Of a DNA stretch of 64,000 bases, positions 27,626-36,587 are shown piece by piece. Made by a program: the position numbers and the translations under genes. How positions within the stretch are numbered: the stretch's first letter is position 1; every line of letters starts with the position of its first letter. Under the pieces are notes generated by a model. It was given only the letters and a program-made list of their open reading frames with translations. It was not told the origin of the DNA and made no database searches. Origin of the DNA: Corynebacterium qintianiae. GTDB taxonomy: Bacteria; Actinomycetota; Actinomycetes; Mycobacteriales; Mycobacteriaceae. The stretch is taken from NCBI RefSeq assembly GCF_011038645.2, contig NZ_CP064955.1, positions 2,046,001 through 2,110,000 of the forward strand. Direction: 5' to 3'.

Positions 27626-28906
27626 ATGCCTTCGACACCTCACTCGAACGACCCGAGGGACAACCTGGGCGATTACGTGCTGGGCAGGGACGGAAAGCCC
27701 ATCGTGGACCGCTACGGTCGCCCCGTACGCCGCCGCGTCGAACGCGCCCCCCGGCCCGAGCCCCGCCCGCGCGAGGAGGTGCCCCGCTTCGAGCGGGTGC
27801 AGCGCCCGCCCATGGACCACACGCGCCAGTACCAGCCGCGGCGCACCCCGCAGCTGCCCGAGCGCGACAGGCCCGCACCGCAACCGCGGCCTGTGCAGCA
27901 GCCGCCGCGGCGCGTCAGCCGGCCGGTAGAGCCGGCGCCCATGGCCGTGTCGCGCTCGCGCGTGCGCCAAGCGCCGCCCGCGGCGGCGCAGGCTCCGGTG
28001 CGTGCGCGGAGGCGTCGAAAAGCACCCGGCTGCTTCTCCGTATTCGCGCTCGTTGTCGTGCTCCTCATCGCCGGGGTCCTCTTCACCGACGCGCGCCTGA
28101 ACCGCGTCGACGCGCTTCCCGACGAGCGCATCGCCAACACCGCCGGCACGAACTGGCTGCTCGTCGGCTCCGATTCGCGCCAGGGCCTCAGCGAGGACGA
28201 CATCGCGCGCTACGGCACCGGCGGCGACCTCGGCGTCGGCCGCACCGACACGGTGATGCTGCTGCACCTACCGCGCACGGGGCCGGCGACGTTGGTGTCA
28301 ATCCCGCGCGACTCCTACGTCTCCATCCCCGGTTACGGCATGGACAAGATCAACGCCGCTTTCGCCTACGGCGGGCCGAAGCTGCTAGCGACGACCGTGG
28401 AGCAGAACACGGGGTTGCGCGTGGACCGTTACGCGGAGATCGGCATGGGAGGGCTCGCGGGCGTGGTCGACGCCATCGGCGGTGTCGAAATCTGCGTCAC
28501 CGAGCCGATCCAGGACCCCTTGGCCAACTTGGATGTCCAGCCCGGCTGCCAGATGATGGATGGGCCCACCGGCCTCGGTTACGTGCGCACCCGCGCCACG
28601 TCGCTCGGCGACCTCGACCGGGTCGGCCGCCAGCGCGATTTCCTCGGCGCGATTGTCGCAGAGGTCACCTCGCCTGGTGTGCTGCTCAACCCGTTTAGGG
28701 CGATCCCTCTGATGTGGGCGGTGCCCGGGCTGTTTACCGTCAACACGGGCGACCACGTGTGGAACTTGGCGCGTATCCCGCTCGCGATGCGCGGCGGGCT
28801 GAAAACGGAAACGGTGCCACTCGGTGGCTTTTTAGACACCGAGGTCGGCAACGTCATGCTGTGGGACGAAGCGGGCGCAGAGGCGCTGTTTTCGTCGCTG
28901 CGTTAG
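27626..28906 (+). CDS. lcpB: LytR-CpsA-Psr (LCP) family cell-wall ligase
   Basis: LCP proteins transfer polymers, in this genus arabinogalactan, from lipid carriers to peptidoglycan outside the membrane. 426 residues. A Pro/Arg-rich cytoplasmic N-terminus of about 130 residues opens LGDYVLGRDGKPIVDRYGRP. One transmembrane helix follows (FSVFALVVVLLIAGVLF). The LCP domain has NWLLVGSDSRQGLS, GRTDTVMLLHL, TLVSIPRDSYVSIPGYGMDK and DRVGRQRDFLGAIV, so the Asp and Arg residues that bind the pyrophosphate are kept. The symbol follows remembered C. glutamicum order (lcpB near pheA); the family call is firm, the paralogue less so. Confidence 0.85.
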   Translation: MPSTPHSNDPRDNLGDYVLGRDGKPIVDRYGRPVRRRVERAPRPEPRPREEVPRFERVQRPPMDHTRQYQPRRTPQLPERDRPAPQPRPVQQPPRRVSRPVEPAPMAVSRSRVRQAPPAAAQAPVRARRRRKAPGCFSVFALVVVLLIAGVLFTDARLNRVDALPDERIANTAGTNWLLVGSDSRQGLSEDDIARYGTGGDLGVGRTDTVMLLHLPRTGPATLVSIPRDSYVSIPGYGMDKINAAFAYGGPKLLATTVEQNTGLRVDRYAEIGMGGLAGVVDAIGGVEICVTEPIQDPLANLDVQPGCQMMDGPTGLGYVRTRATSLGDLDRVGRQRDFLGAIVAEVTSPGVLLNPFRAIPLMWAVPGLFTVNTGDHVWNLARIPLAMRGGLKTETVPLGGFLDTEVGNVMLWDEAGAEALFSSLR

Positions 28907-29357
28907 TACGCCCCGAATCGCTTTCTACTCCTACAGGATGGTGAAATGCGCACCTCGAAGTATTGAGGGAGGATTCGTAAAGAGGGCGTTCTTGTTGTGA
29001 CATGGACGGTAATCTGGCGATGTGGCCCCAAGGCAAGACGGCCACTTTCGTTAGCGTGGTGTATCCGTGACTTGTGGTCGGGGACCTCCTGGATGTGAGG
29101 CGATCCGGCCGGAAATAGGCACTACTAAGACGACTATCCAGAGGGGATAGCTCGCAGAAAGCCAGTTCCGGCATCTGACTTACTCTCGACTAACTGAACC
29201 GGGGGAGCCGCTCGGATCTGCCAGCCGCTAGACGCTTGGGGTTGATTTCCTACTTCGTTGCCAAACGAAGTGCCTCACATCATCAAATCGGAAAACCGAA
29301 CATTGAGATATGCCGGACGGTATCCGCCAGGATCACATCAATTTTAGTCTTTAAGGA
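28907..29357. other. gene-free AT-richer stretch after lcpB
   Basis: No coding region is supported in these 451 bp. The stretch holds an IS256-type end remnant at 29051-29107 and a perfect 8-bp hairpin (29252-29259 with 29264-29271, loop GCCA). Base composition drops compared with lcpB, so it marks the left edge of an accessory patch. Confidence 0.6.
29051..29107 (+). mobile_element. solo end remnant of an IS256-type element
   Basis: TTAGCGTGGTGTATC at 29051-29065 is identical to 62650-62664, the start of the IS256-type element at the right end of this window. The following 40 bp remain alignable with scattered changes, including GACCTCxTGxATG and GAGGCGA. No transposase follows. It is a decayed or deleted copy, or the residue of an imprecise excision. 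Confidence 0.65.
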
Positions 29358-29362
29358 CTAAA
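29343..29362 (-). terminator. weak hairpin at the end of the secreted-peptide gene
   Basis: TTTAGTC (29343-29349) pairs with GACTAAA (29356-29362) around a 6-nt loop and includes the stop codon at 29358. The stem is AT-rich and no clear U-run follows, so a termination role is uncertain. Confidence 0.3.
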
Positions 29363-29949
29363 TGTACTCCCAGATGATACCACCAACACACCCTATCGCT
29401 GCTCCTAAGCCAATACGGCGAATGACGAACTTCACTGCGGTGCGCACGTCATACACTTCTCGGAAGATTGCTTCCGCCAGTGGCCCACTCTCCCAAGAGA
29501 AGCCCAAGCAAGCGCCAATAATTCGCTTTACTTCATCGGGAAGAATCCCATAGAAAGTTATGGAAGGTTCCGATTCGGAATGGCTGGAGTTCTGCGCTGA
29601 GAGCGAACCTGCGTTTCCTCCGTCTTTATCCACGAAAACAGATTCACCACTATTCCAAGTGGCGAATACTAATGGCCGAGGCAGGAACGACGAATCCATT
29701 CTTTTCCATCGCAATTCGAAGGTCGCTGGTAAGAGGCTCCGTGATACCGTCTCCCAGCTCCTCTCCCCCATGTATCGCCACCGGTGGGTAGTCACTCCCC
29801 CGAGCACATGCTTGGAATTCACGGGCACCCGCCACTCCGGATTTTACAATCGGACGCGACACCTCTCTAGCAGTGGCAGTAGCCACCGGAGCTAGCGGCA
29901 CTACAAGTGCCGTGGCCAGGGAGATTACTACCAGCTTATTTTTTTTCAG
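29358..29949 (-). pseudogene. secreted peptide gene with an apparent frameshift
   Basis: Two overlapping frames together describe one protein. The first (from about 29949 to 29650) begins LKKNKLVVISLATALVVPLA with an AxA signal-peptidase site (ATATA). It runs to the phrase AMEKNGFVVPASAIS and then soon stops. A shifted frame continues through FATWNSGESVFVDKDGG and DEVKRIIGACLGFSWESG to RRIGLGAAIGCVGGIIWEYI, a glycine-rich hydrophobic C-terminus. The start codon would be CTG behind AGGAGG (29961-29966 on the complement), which is also unusual. It resembles small secreted corynebacterial proteins of unknown, possibly bacteriocin-like, function. The upstream two-helix gene overlaps it. Confidence 0.5.
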
Positions 29950-30226
29950 TTGTATTAGATCCTCCTTGGATCGTTGACCTCTCGTACGCCTGCACCACAT
30001 TCAACGCACTTAGTGTAGCGATAATCGTTGCCACTAAGGACGAGGATACGATTTGATCGCGCATCAGCCAGTTAAAAACCAGAAATGCACCTACCCCAAC
30101 GGCTAGCGCAATAATCCAAGCTAAGCTTCTACTTTTTGAAGTGGCATGCCCCCACCATGCTGGAGCATCAGACTGCGGCCCATCTAGCCCAAGGGTTCTT
30201 TGAAGAGACTTTGGAGCGTGAGACAA
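29936..30226 (-). CDS. small two-helix membrane protein upstream of the secreted peptide
   Basis: 96 residues. An N-terminal soluble part (MSHAPKSLQRTLGLDGPQSD) is followed by two helices, LAWIIALAVGVGAFLVFNWL and VSSSLVATIIATLSALNVV. A polar tail follows. Its last codons overlap the start of the secreted-peptide frame, and the AGGAGG for that frame lies inside this gene, so the two are translationally coupled. No family is recognised. A membrane-resident partner or immunity protein for the peptide is a reasonable but untested idea. Confidence 0.55.
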   Translation of the reverse strand: MSHAPKSLQRTLGLDGPQSDAPAWWGHATSKSRSLAWIIALAVGVGAFLVFNWLMRDQIVSSSLVATIIATLSALNVVQAYERSTIQGGSNTTEKK

Positions 30227-30327
30227 AACATAGTCCTTCCGTCTTTGGGTTTACACGGTGCGTCGAGCCACGAAAACGAAGTTCAACAAGAGGCACTCCT
30301 GTAATCCAAGCGACTTCGCGGGGTTTG

Positions 30328-30355
30328 ATTATACTGTGAAGATGGTTTTCATCAA
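30328..30355 (-). promoter_or_regulatory. sigma-70-type promoter of the peptide module
   Basis: On the minus strand TTGATG (30355-30350) and TATAAT (30333-30328) are separated by 16 bp. The -10 element is consensus. The start codon at 30226 lies about 100 nt downstream, leaving a long leader. Confidence 0.6.
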
Positions 30356-30597
30356 GCCCTAAGCGGCGCTGTTTGGACCCGCCCCCTGATTTTCGGCAGT
30401 CGAAACCGGCATTGCGGCAGCATTTCGACAGGAACTTGAAGGAGTTTGTCTCGATGACGCTCTTCGGCGCAGTATCGTCTCCGGCGGGTCTAACCAGCGA
30501 ATATAGCTACACGATGGTGATGAACAAGCTTGAAGTTGCGTAGCTTATGGCACGGAGCATTAGCCCACGTCGCACCTATCCCAAGAACCAGCGGGCT
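30356..30597. other. gene-free stretch between the peptide promoter and the symporter end
   Basis: Only a 29-codon frame at 30454-30543 with an upstream GAAGGAG is visible. It resembles nothing I know, and I do not call it a gene. No repeat or hairpin stands out. Confidence 0.4.
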
Positions 30598-32139
30598 CTA
30601 ATTCCTCTTAATCCCCGCAGGCAGCTCGGTCCACGTGCCGGCCGCGACCATGTCGGCCTTGCGTTTGACCCAGAAGTCCGCGCCCTTGATGCCCAGCGCC
30701 TCGGGGTCGAACTGCGGGTCGAGGCCAGCCTTCTTCTGGCGGCGGTAGTCCCACAGGCACTTCAGCGCCGGGCCCTGAATAACCAGGATTGCCAGGATGT
30801 TCAACCACGCGGTCGCGCCGACGCCGATGTCGCCGAGTGCCCACGCGGTGCCCGGGGTCGTGGTCGCGCCAATGTAGACGGACACGAGGATCAGGGCGCG
30901 CAGAATCCAGATAATCGCGCGGCGGGCGGTGTCGTTGTGCACCCAGCGGTTCAGGTAGGCGAAGTTCACCTCGGACAGGTAGTAATACGCCAGCACCGTG
31001 GTGAAGGCGAAGAATGCGATGGCCAGTGCGACGAAGGACGGGCCGATGCCAGGGGCGATGGTGTTCATGCCCTCCTGGACGAACCCGGGACCGACAGCGA
31101 TGCCGTCGGGAAGCGAACCGGCGTAGCGCACGGCACCGTCCTCGGACTGTCCCTCGAACACCTTGTACATGTCGGTGGAAATAATGATGAAGGCCGTTGC
31201 AGAACAGACGAAGAGCGTGTCCACGTAGACGGCGAAGGCCTGGACGAAGCCCTGCTTCGCCGGGTGCGAGACCTCCGCGGCGGCGGCGGACTGCGGGCCG
31301 GTGCCCTGGCCAGCCTCGTTGGAGTAGATGCCTCGCTTGACGCCCCAGAGGATCGCGGCGCCGAGCATGCCGGAGAACATCGCTTCGCGGTCGAAGGCCG
31401 AGCGGAAGATTAGACCGAAGACCTCGGGGATCTGATCGGCGTTTGCGAGCATGATCCAGACGGCGGCCAGGATGTACAGGATGGCCATGACGGGCACGAC
31501 AAGAGAGGCAAACGTGGCGATGCGCTTGATGCCGCCGATGATGATGATGCCGAGCAGGACCACCATGGCGAGCGCGGAGATCCACGTCGGCACGTTCCAC
31601 GCGTTTTCCACGGCCGCGGCCACGCCATTGGCCTGGATGCCGGGCAGGAAGTACGAGGTGGCCAGGATCATGCTGATGGCGAAGACGATGGCGTAGACGA
31701 GAGCGAACGGCCGGGCAGCAGTGTGCGCCGCCGCCTTCTCAATGTAGAAGGCCGGACCGCCGCGGTACTCGTCGGTGTCACGGTCCTTTTCTTTGTAGAT
31801 CTGCGCGAGGGTGCACTCGACGAACGAGGTAGCGGAACCGAGCAAGGCGACGAGCCACATCCAGAACACCGCACCCGGGCCGCCGAAGGCAATGGCCGTG
31901 GCAACGCCGGCGATGTTGCCCACCCCGACTCGGCCAGCTAGAGAGATCATGAGCGATTGGAACGAGGAAATGCCGGCCTCGGACTTCTCGCCTTGGGTGA
32001 TCTGCTTGAGCATGTCGGGGATGCAGCGGATCTGCAGGAACAAGGTGACAATGGTGAAGTACGCGCCTGCGCCGAGGCACAGGTACACGAGCCAGTTCGA
32101 CCAGATCAGGCCGTTGAGCGTGTCGATAAACCCTTCCAT
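30598..32139 (-). CDS. sodium:alanine symporter (AGCS family)
   Basis: Imports alanine or glycine with Na+. 513 residues with about 11 helices. Family signatures include GAGAYFTIVTLFLQIRCIPD near the N-terminus, SFQSLMISLAGRVGVGNIAG, ARFLPGIQ-like YFLPGIQANGVA and GVKRGIYSNEAGQGTGPQSA. The last contains the NEAGQG motif involved in substrate and ion passage. It appears monocistronic, with about 270 bp of upstream non-coding sequence for its promoter. A supply role for the neighbouring hut genes is not implied by sequence. Confidence 0.92.
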   Translation of the reverse strand: MEGFIDTLNGLIWSNWLVYLCLGAGAYFTIVTLFLQIRCIPDMLKQITQGEKSEAGISSFQSLMISLAGRVGVGNIAGVATAIAFGGPGAVFWMWLVALLGSATSFVECTLAQIYKEKDRDTDEYRGGPAFYIEKAAAHTAARPFALVYAIVFAISMILATSYFLPGIQANGVAAAVENAWNVPTWISALAMVVLLGIIIIGGIKRIATFASLVVPVMAILYILAAVWIMLANADQIPEVFGLIFRSAFDREAMFSGMLGAAILWGVKRGIYSNEAGQGTGPQSAAAAEVSHPAKQGFVQAFAVYVDTLFVCSATAFIIISTDMYKVFEGQSEDGAVRYAGSLPDGIAVGPGFVQEGMNTIAPGIGPSFVALAIAFFAFTTVLAYYYLSEVNFAYLNRWVHNDTARRAIIWILRALILVSVYIGATTTPGTAWALGDIGVGATAWLNILAILVIQGPALKCLWDYRRQKKAGLDPQFDPEALGIKGADFWVKRKADMVAAGTWTELPAGIKRN

Positions 32140-32407
32140 AGCGGGTTCCTCCTGGGGGTAAGAGGTCGGTCCCGGCTACCGCGCGGAGCGCCTGAGCTGG
32201 AATTTCCCTGGATTTCGGACCATTCGTGTGCGAATGTTGGGTTTTATCATAGGCATCTACCTATCGCGCTATAGTCGTTTCGCGAATTTTTTGCCGCCAC
32301 ATATGCCGTCGGTGTGCGCACAGCGCGTGGTGCTTTCATCACCGTTCCGGTGGCGCACCTGGTCTTCTGAGGGCTTTTCGCTTATCGACGCCCACCCCAA
32401 CGCACCC

Positions 32408-33346
32408 CTACCCGCGGGCGGAGAGGTGGGCGTTGACGATGTCGTCGATAAGCCGCGCCGCGGTCTTTGCCGTGCGTGAGTCGATGTCGAAGTCGGGGTT
32501 GAGCTCGACGACATCGACGAGCGCGACGCGGCCGGTCGCGGCCACGGCGGTGACCATCGCGCGGACCTTGTCCAGCGCGACACCGAGGCCCGCGGGGGCG
32601 GACACACCGGGTGCGACAGACGCGGGGAGGAGGTCCAAGTCGATGCTGAGGTGAATCGGCCGCTTGCCGGCGACACAGTCAAGGGCGAGTTGGGCGCACT
32701 CGGCCGCGGCGAGGGCCTCGAGATCGGTGTCGAGCACGGTCCGTACGCCAAGCGCCGCGGCCGTGTCGAAGAGCACGCGGGTGTTGTTCGGCCGCGAGAT
32801 GCCGAGCACGGAGTAGTCGAACTCGTCGCCCGCCAGGTCGGCGATCTGCTTGAACGGTGTGCCGGAGGTAGGGCGGTCGGCCTGGCGCAGGTCGAAGTGC
32901 GCGTCGAAGTTGATTACGCTCAGCGCCCCAAGCGCCTTCCGCGCACCGCGGTGGGAGGCGAACGACGTCTCGTGCCCGCCGCCGAGGACGACGACGAGGT
33001 TGCCGGCCGACGCGAGGTCGCGCACACACCCCGTCAGTTCCGCTTGCGCACCCTCGAGGTCGTCGCCCTGGGTGGTGACCGTGCCGGCGTCGAAACGGGC
33101 GTATTCGTCGTGCACGGCGAGGCCCCCGAGCGCTGCGCGGAGCGCCTCGGGGCCGCGGGCCGCGCCTTGGCGCCCGCCGTTGCGCTCCACACCCTCATCG
33201 GAGGCGAAACCGATCAGTGCGACCCCGTCCGCGGGCGACGCAGACGAGATGGCGCTGTGCCATCGGGCGTGCTCTGGACCCGGGCCGTCATCACGCCCAC
33301 TCCACGGCTCGGGGGGACTAAACAGTGGCGCGGTGACGGTGTTCAT
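32408..33346 (-). CDS. hutG: formimidoylglutamase
   Basis: Hydrolyses N-formimino-L-glutamate to glutamate and formamide, the last step of histidine degradation. 312 residues of the arginase/ureohydrolase fold. The manganese ligands lie in GGGHETSFASH, INFDAHFDLRQ and LSIDLDLLPASVAPGVSAPA. It starts 5 bp after the permease stop, so permease and hutG form one operon reading away from hutR. Two copies of the GCTTATCGACG word flank its 3' end in opposite orientation. Confidence 0.9.
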   Translation of the reverse strand: MNTVTAPLFSPPEPWSGRDDGPGPEHARWHSAISSASPADGVALIGFASDEGVERNGGRQGAARGPEALRAALGGLAVHDEYARFDAGTVTTQGDDLEGAQAELTGCVRDLASAGNLVVVLGGGHETSFASHRGARKALGALSVINFDAHFDLRQADRPTSGTPFKQIADLAGDEFDYSVLGISRPNNTRVLFDTAAALGVRTVLDTDLEALAAAECAQLALDCVAGKRPIHLSIDLDLLPASVAPGVSAPAGLGVALDKVRAMVTAVAATGRVALVDVVELNPDFDIDSRTAKTAARLIDDIVNAHLSARG

Positions 33347-33351
33347 GCTGG

Positions 33352-34761
33352 CTAGTGTACGTATCCGCCGGGCACCGGGTTATTGACACCCTCGACCTTG
33401 TTGCGCCCGGTGAGGTAGTACATGGCGATGCAGGCAACGCTGAACACGGCGCCCACCGCGAGCGGGAGACGGAAGTCGGGCAGCCACGCCATCACACCGA
33501 AGGTGAACAGGATGAAGGCCAGGGCGAAGTACTGGCCGAACGGCCAGAACGGCACGCGGTATTCCAGGGAGGCTTCCTCTTCCTGTGTCATGTTGCGTCG
33601 CGACGCGACGTGCGCGATCAGGATCATCGCCCACACGAAGATGGTAGCGAAGGTGGCCAGCGCGGCGATGACGTGGAACACGGACTCCGGGATGACCGCG
33701 TTAAGCACCACGCCGAGGATGAGCACGCCGAGCATGATGATGGTGGTCATCACTGGCACCCCGCGCACCGTTTTAGCCATAACGGGCGGGGCGAGCCGCT
33801 GATTGGCCAGGCCGGTGAGCACGCGGCCGGCACCGAAGATGTCGGCGTTGATGGCGGACAGTGCCGCGGTGATGACGACGACGTTGAGCAGTGCGGCGGC
33901 CCAGTTGACGCCGAGGGCGGTGAAGATTTGTACGAAGGGCGACTCTTCGCCGTTGATGGTGTGCCACGGGTTGATCATGAGGATGATCAGGATGGCAAGC
34001 ACGTAGAACAGCAGGATACGGGCCGGGACGGTGTTGATCGCCTTCGGCACCGCGCGCGACGGGTCCTCGGCCTCGGTACCGGCCACACCGATGATCTCGG
34101 TACCGCCGAAGGCGAAGAGCACCAGGATGAAGGACGCGACCATGCCCCCGATACCGTTGGGGAAGAACCCGCCGTGGTTGACAAGGTTTTGCGGCCCGGA
34201 GGTGTCAGCGGTGGACAGACCAAAAATCAGGACCGCCGCGCCAGCGACGATCATGGCTACGACGGCGCCGACCTTGACGATGGTGAACCAGAACTCCAGC
34301 TCGCCGAACACGCGTGTCGACGCCAGGTTCGCCGCGCCGACCACCAGAAGTGCCGCGACGACCCATACCCAGCGAGCGACGTCAGGGAACCAGAACCCCA
34401 TGTAGATGCCGATGGCGGTGAGGTCAGCGAGCGCCACGATGAGCATTTCGAAGGCGAACATCCACCCGGTGAGGAAGCCCGCCGCTCCACCCAGGTGGGC
34501 TCGGGTGTATTCCGCGAACGAGCCGCGCACGGGGTGGCGCACGGCCATCTCGCCGAGCGCGCGCAGTACGAAGTACACCACGGCGCCGCCGAGCAGGTAG
34601 ACCAGCAGAACCGAAGGCCCCGCGGCCTGGATCGCGCCGGCGGAGCCGTAGAACAACCCGGTGCCGATCGCGGAACCGAGCGCGATGAAGTGGAGGTGGC
34701 GCGAGGTCAGGCCGCGTCCCTCGGTGTGGACCGGGGTGCCACTGGGCTGAATCGTTGTCAT
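33352..34761 (-). CDS. amino-acid permease of the hut locus (APC superfamily)
   Basis: Probable histidine importer. 469 residues, about 12 helices, from the ATG at 34761; the longer open frame runs through the intergenic operator and is discarded. The opening RGLTSRHLHFIALGSAIGTG and SRAVPKAINTVPARILLFYV are typical of the AAT family of bacterial amino-acid permeases (ProY/HisP type). Location upstream of hutG and next to hutR supports histidine as substrate. The palindrome at 34818-34833 lies 57 bp before its start. Confidence 0.85.
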   Translation of the reverse strand: MTTIQPSGTPVHTEGRGLTSRHLHFIALGSAIGTGLFYGSAGAIQAAGPSVLLVYLLGGAVVYFVLRALGEMAVRHPVRGSFAEYTRAHLGGAAGFLTGWMFAFEMLIVALADLTAIGIYMGFWFPDVARWVWVVAALLVVGAANLASTRVFGELEFWFTIVKVGAVVAMIVAGAAVLIFGLSTADTSGPQNLVNHGGFFPNGIGGMVASFILVLFAFGGTEIIGVAGTEAEDPSRAVPKAINTVPARILLFYVLAILIILMINPWHTINGEESPFVQIFTALGVNWAAALLNVVVITAALSAINADIFGAGRVLTGLANQRLAPPVMAKTVRGVPVMTTIIMLGVLILGVVLNAVIPESVFHVIAALATFATIFVWAMILIAHVASRRNMTQEEEASLEYRVPFWPFGQYFALAFILFTFGVMAWLPDFRLPLAVGAVFSVACIAMYYLTGRNKVEGVNNPVPGGYVH

Positions 34762-34817
34762 GGCTGGGAAGTGTAAGTCACGTTTCAGCCCCGCTGTGAT
34801 TCGTCTTTCTTTATCCT

Positions 34818-34833
34818 GTCTCACATGCGAGAC
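34818..34833. promoter_or_regulatory. HutR operator candidate 1
   Basis: GTCTCACATGCGAGAC, five-base inverted arms with a 6-bp centre, in the gap between the divergent permease and hutR starts. It shares arms and spacing with the site at 39063-39078. It also resembles the 14-bp TCTGwwATwCCAGA motif that I recall being described for HutR of C. resistens, differing at the two inner arm positions. Confidence 0.65.
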
Positions 34834-34840
34834 TCGTCGT

Positions 34841-35578
34841 ATGCCCCAAGTACCCGCTGCCCGCAACGCGCTGCGCATCCTCACGCTGCTTTCGCTTAGC
34901 GACGCCCCCTTATCCGCCGCCCGTATCCAACGCGAATTGGATCTTCCCCGCTCCTCCACCTACCACCTGCTGCGCGAGCTCGAGGCCTCCGGTTTCGTGG
35001 TGCACCTCTCCAACCCCGGCACCTACGGGCTGGGACTTGCCGCCTACCGGATGTCCGCGGCCTACACCACCCAGCAACCCCTGGTGCGCCTGGCCGCAAA
35101 AGACCTAGAGGCCATCGCGGTGTTTGTCGGAGGGTCTACACACCTGTCGCGCATGGCCGGCTCCGAGATCGTCTACCTCCACGAGGCCCGCGCACCGAAA
35201 GCAGTCTCCTTGGTCACGGAAGTCGGCGTGCGCCTGCCCGCCTTGTCCACGGCTTCGGGCCGGATCATGGTGGCGCACCTGCCCGAGGCGGAAGTCAAGG
35301 CCGTGTTTTCCGCCTCCGGCGAGCAGCGCGCATACCGGGAGGGGAAGGACCGCCTTATAGCGGCGCGTCAACGCGGGTGGGACGAGGAACGCGAGGAAGT
35401 CTCCCGCGGCCAGGAGACGGTGGCCGTGGCCGTGCTCGACCACCTGGGACGCCCCGCTGCCGCGCTCGCGGCAACGTTTGCGGCGGGATCCAGGGACGAT
35501 AGCGAGCGCGCAGAGGTGGTGGGCCGCCTGTCGGCCGCTGCGCGGCGGGTGGCGGGGAAGTTTTTTGGTGGGGTGTAG
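34841..35578 (+). CDS. hutR: IclR-family regulator of histidine utilisation
   Basis: 245 residues from the ATG at 34841. The winged helix is RNALRILTLLSLSDAPLSAA with IQRELDLPRSSTYHLLRELE. The IclR effector domain contains SRMAGSEIVYLHEARAPKAV, LPALSTASGRIMVAHLPEAE and a long helical C-terminus. Divergent from the permease-hutG operon with an operator between them. In corynebacteria HutR is reported to activate hut genes. Activation versus repression here is not decided by sequence. Confidence 0.85.
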   Translation: MPQVPAARNALRILTLLSLSDAPLSAARIQRELDLPRSSTYHLLRELEASGFVVHLSNPGTYGLGLAAYRMSAAYTTQQPLVRLAAKDLEAIAVFVGGSTHLSRMAGSEIVYLHEARAPKAVSLVTEVGVRLPALSTASGRIMVAHLPEAEVKAVFSASGEQRAYREGKDRLIAARQRGWDEEREEVSRGQETVAVAVLDHLGRPAAALAATFAAGSRDDSERAEVVGRLSAAARRVAGKFFGGV

Positions 35579-35698
35579 GTATTTGAGCCACCCAATTCGA
35601 CATCGCTTAGGCTTGTGTCCTCGATTCCCGTGCAAGAATCCGATCAGTTCCCAGTATGAAAATCGTTGGTCTTGCACTCTAAGGTCAATCAGGCGCAG

Positions 35699-35800
35699 CT
35701 ATTCAACGTTCATTAACCCATGCGTGTGCGGGTGAGCGACCTCGGTGAACACCCCACTGAACCCGCTGTCGCGCGACGTGCCAGGCAGCGGAATACTCAT
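35699..35800 (-). CDS. possible 33-residue ORF behind the restriction fragment
   Basis: An ATG at 35800 preceded by AAGGGGACAG opens MSIPLPGTSRDSGFSGVFTE, ending at 35699. Just upstream a very strong site (GGAGGAGGTAA) precedes an ATG that stops after two codons. No homologue is known to me, and composition gives little support. Confidence 0.25.
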   Translation of the reverse strand: MSIPLPGTSRDSGFSGVFTEVAHPHTHGLMNVE

Positions 35801-35843
35801 CTGTCCCCTTGCGCCTAAGACATTTACCTCCTCCAGGCACCGC

Positions 35844-36395
35844 TTACAGTTGCTCGAGAATCTGAAAGAACTGCGAGCTCGTATATGCACCCTCCAGCGG
35901 TTCGACACCGTCTTGGAAGACCATATAGTAACGAAACCTCTCACCGGCCATGGACGCCCATTTGTTTCCGAGCCGAACCTTGCGCCGTGAGTCATCGTTC
36001 TTTAACTGCGCACCCTTGGGCTCAACGACGACAACGGTTCTGCTGGTGGTCATAAGGACGAAGTCCGGGTAGTGGTTGATCGGACCGTTGATGCAGAACC
36101 CTCTTCGCTCGATATTACGGTGCCACCACAGGATATTGTCCATTCCGGAGAAGCGCCCAGCGAACTCCATCTCATCGTTGTTCATCCGGTCTTCCGCCTC
36201 GTATAGCGATCCGCCAATCAATGAACTGGATTGAACCGGTTGAATGACCGGTGGGAACGTGAAAGATGGATGGACGGCAATGTGACGGGTTTCGATGTCC
36301 TGGTAGAACTTCTTGAATTTGTGGTCATCGAGCAAACCCCGGATCTTGGGCCCGAACCCCGGATAGTGAATACGGGGGATGCGGTTAGAAAACAG
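35844..36395 (-). pseudogene. C-terminal fragment of a type III restriction/helicase-nuclease subunit
   Basis: The open frame starts after a stop near 36396 and reads RIPRIHYPGFGPKIRGLLDD, then KKFYQDIETRHIAVHPSFTF and NGPINHYPDFVLMTTSRTVV followed by VVEPKGAQLKNDDS. PDF...EPKG fits the D...ExK core of the endonuclease domain at the end of type III Res subunits. All helicase motifs are missing, so only about 180 residues of an enzyme normally near 900-1000 survive. No modification subunit is nearby. Confidence 0.65.
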
Positions 36396-36587
36396 ATTTC
36401 AGTGTAGCCGGACACCGTTGTTCGAACACCTCTGGCACGAGATATTTACACTAGGGCTCAGGCCCCCTCCGAGCTTCTCCCGCCAGAGGCGGCATAGGCC
36501 CACCGCGAACCGCTAAAGGGTGGCTAGATGCAGGAGGAAATTACGCGTCCCCACAGCAACCCCACACAGCACCCGACAACACTTGAC

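Noticed and set aside
29650..29700. Programmed frameshift slippery site in the secreted-peptide gene
   Set aside because: No X-XXY-YYZ heptamer or run is seen at the frame change, so a mutation or sequence error is more likely than programmed shifting.
30454..30543. 29-codon ORF with an upstream GAAGGAG
   Set aside because: Too short, with no recognisable sequence and no neighbouring support.
33355..34776. 473-codon plus-strand frame opposite the hut permease
   Set aside because: His/Asp/Glu-rich shadow of a membrane-protein gene. The minus-strand frame has clear helices and family signatures.
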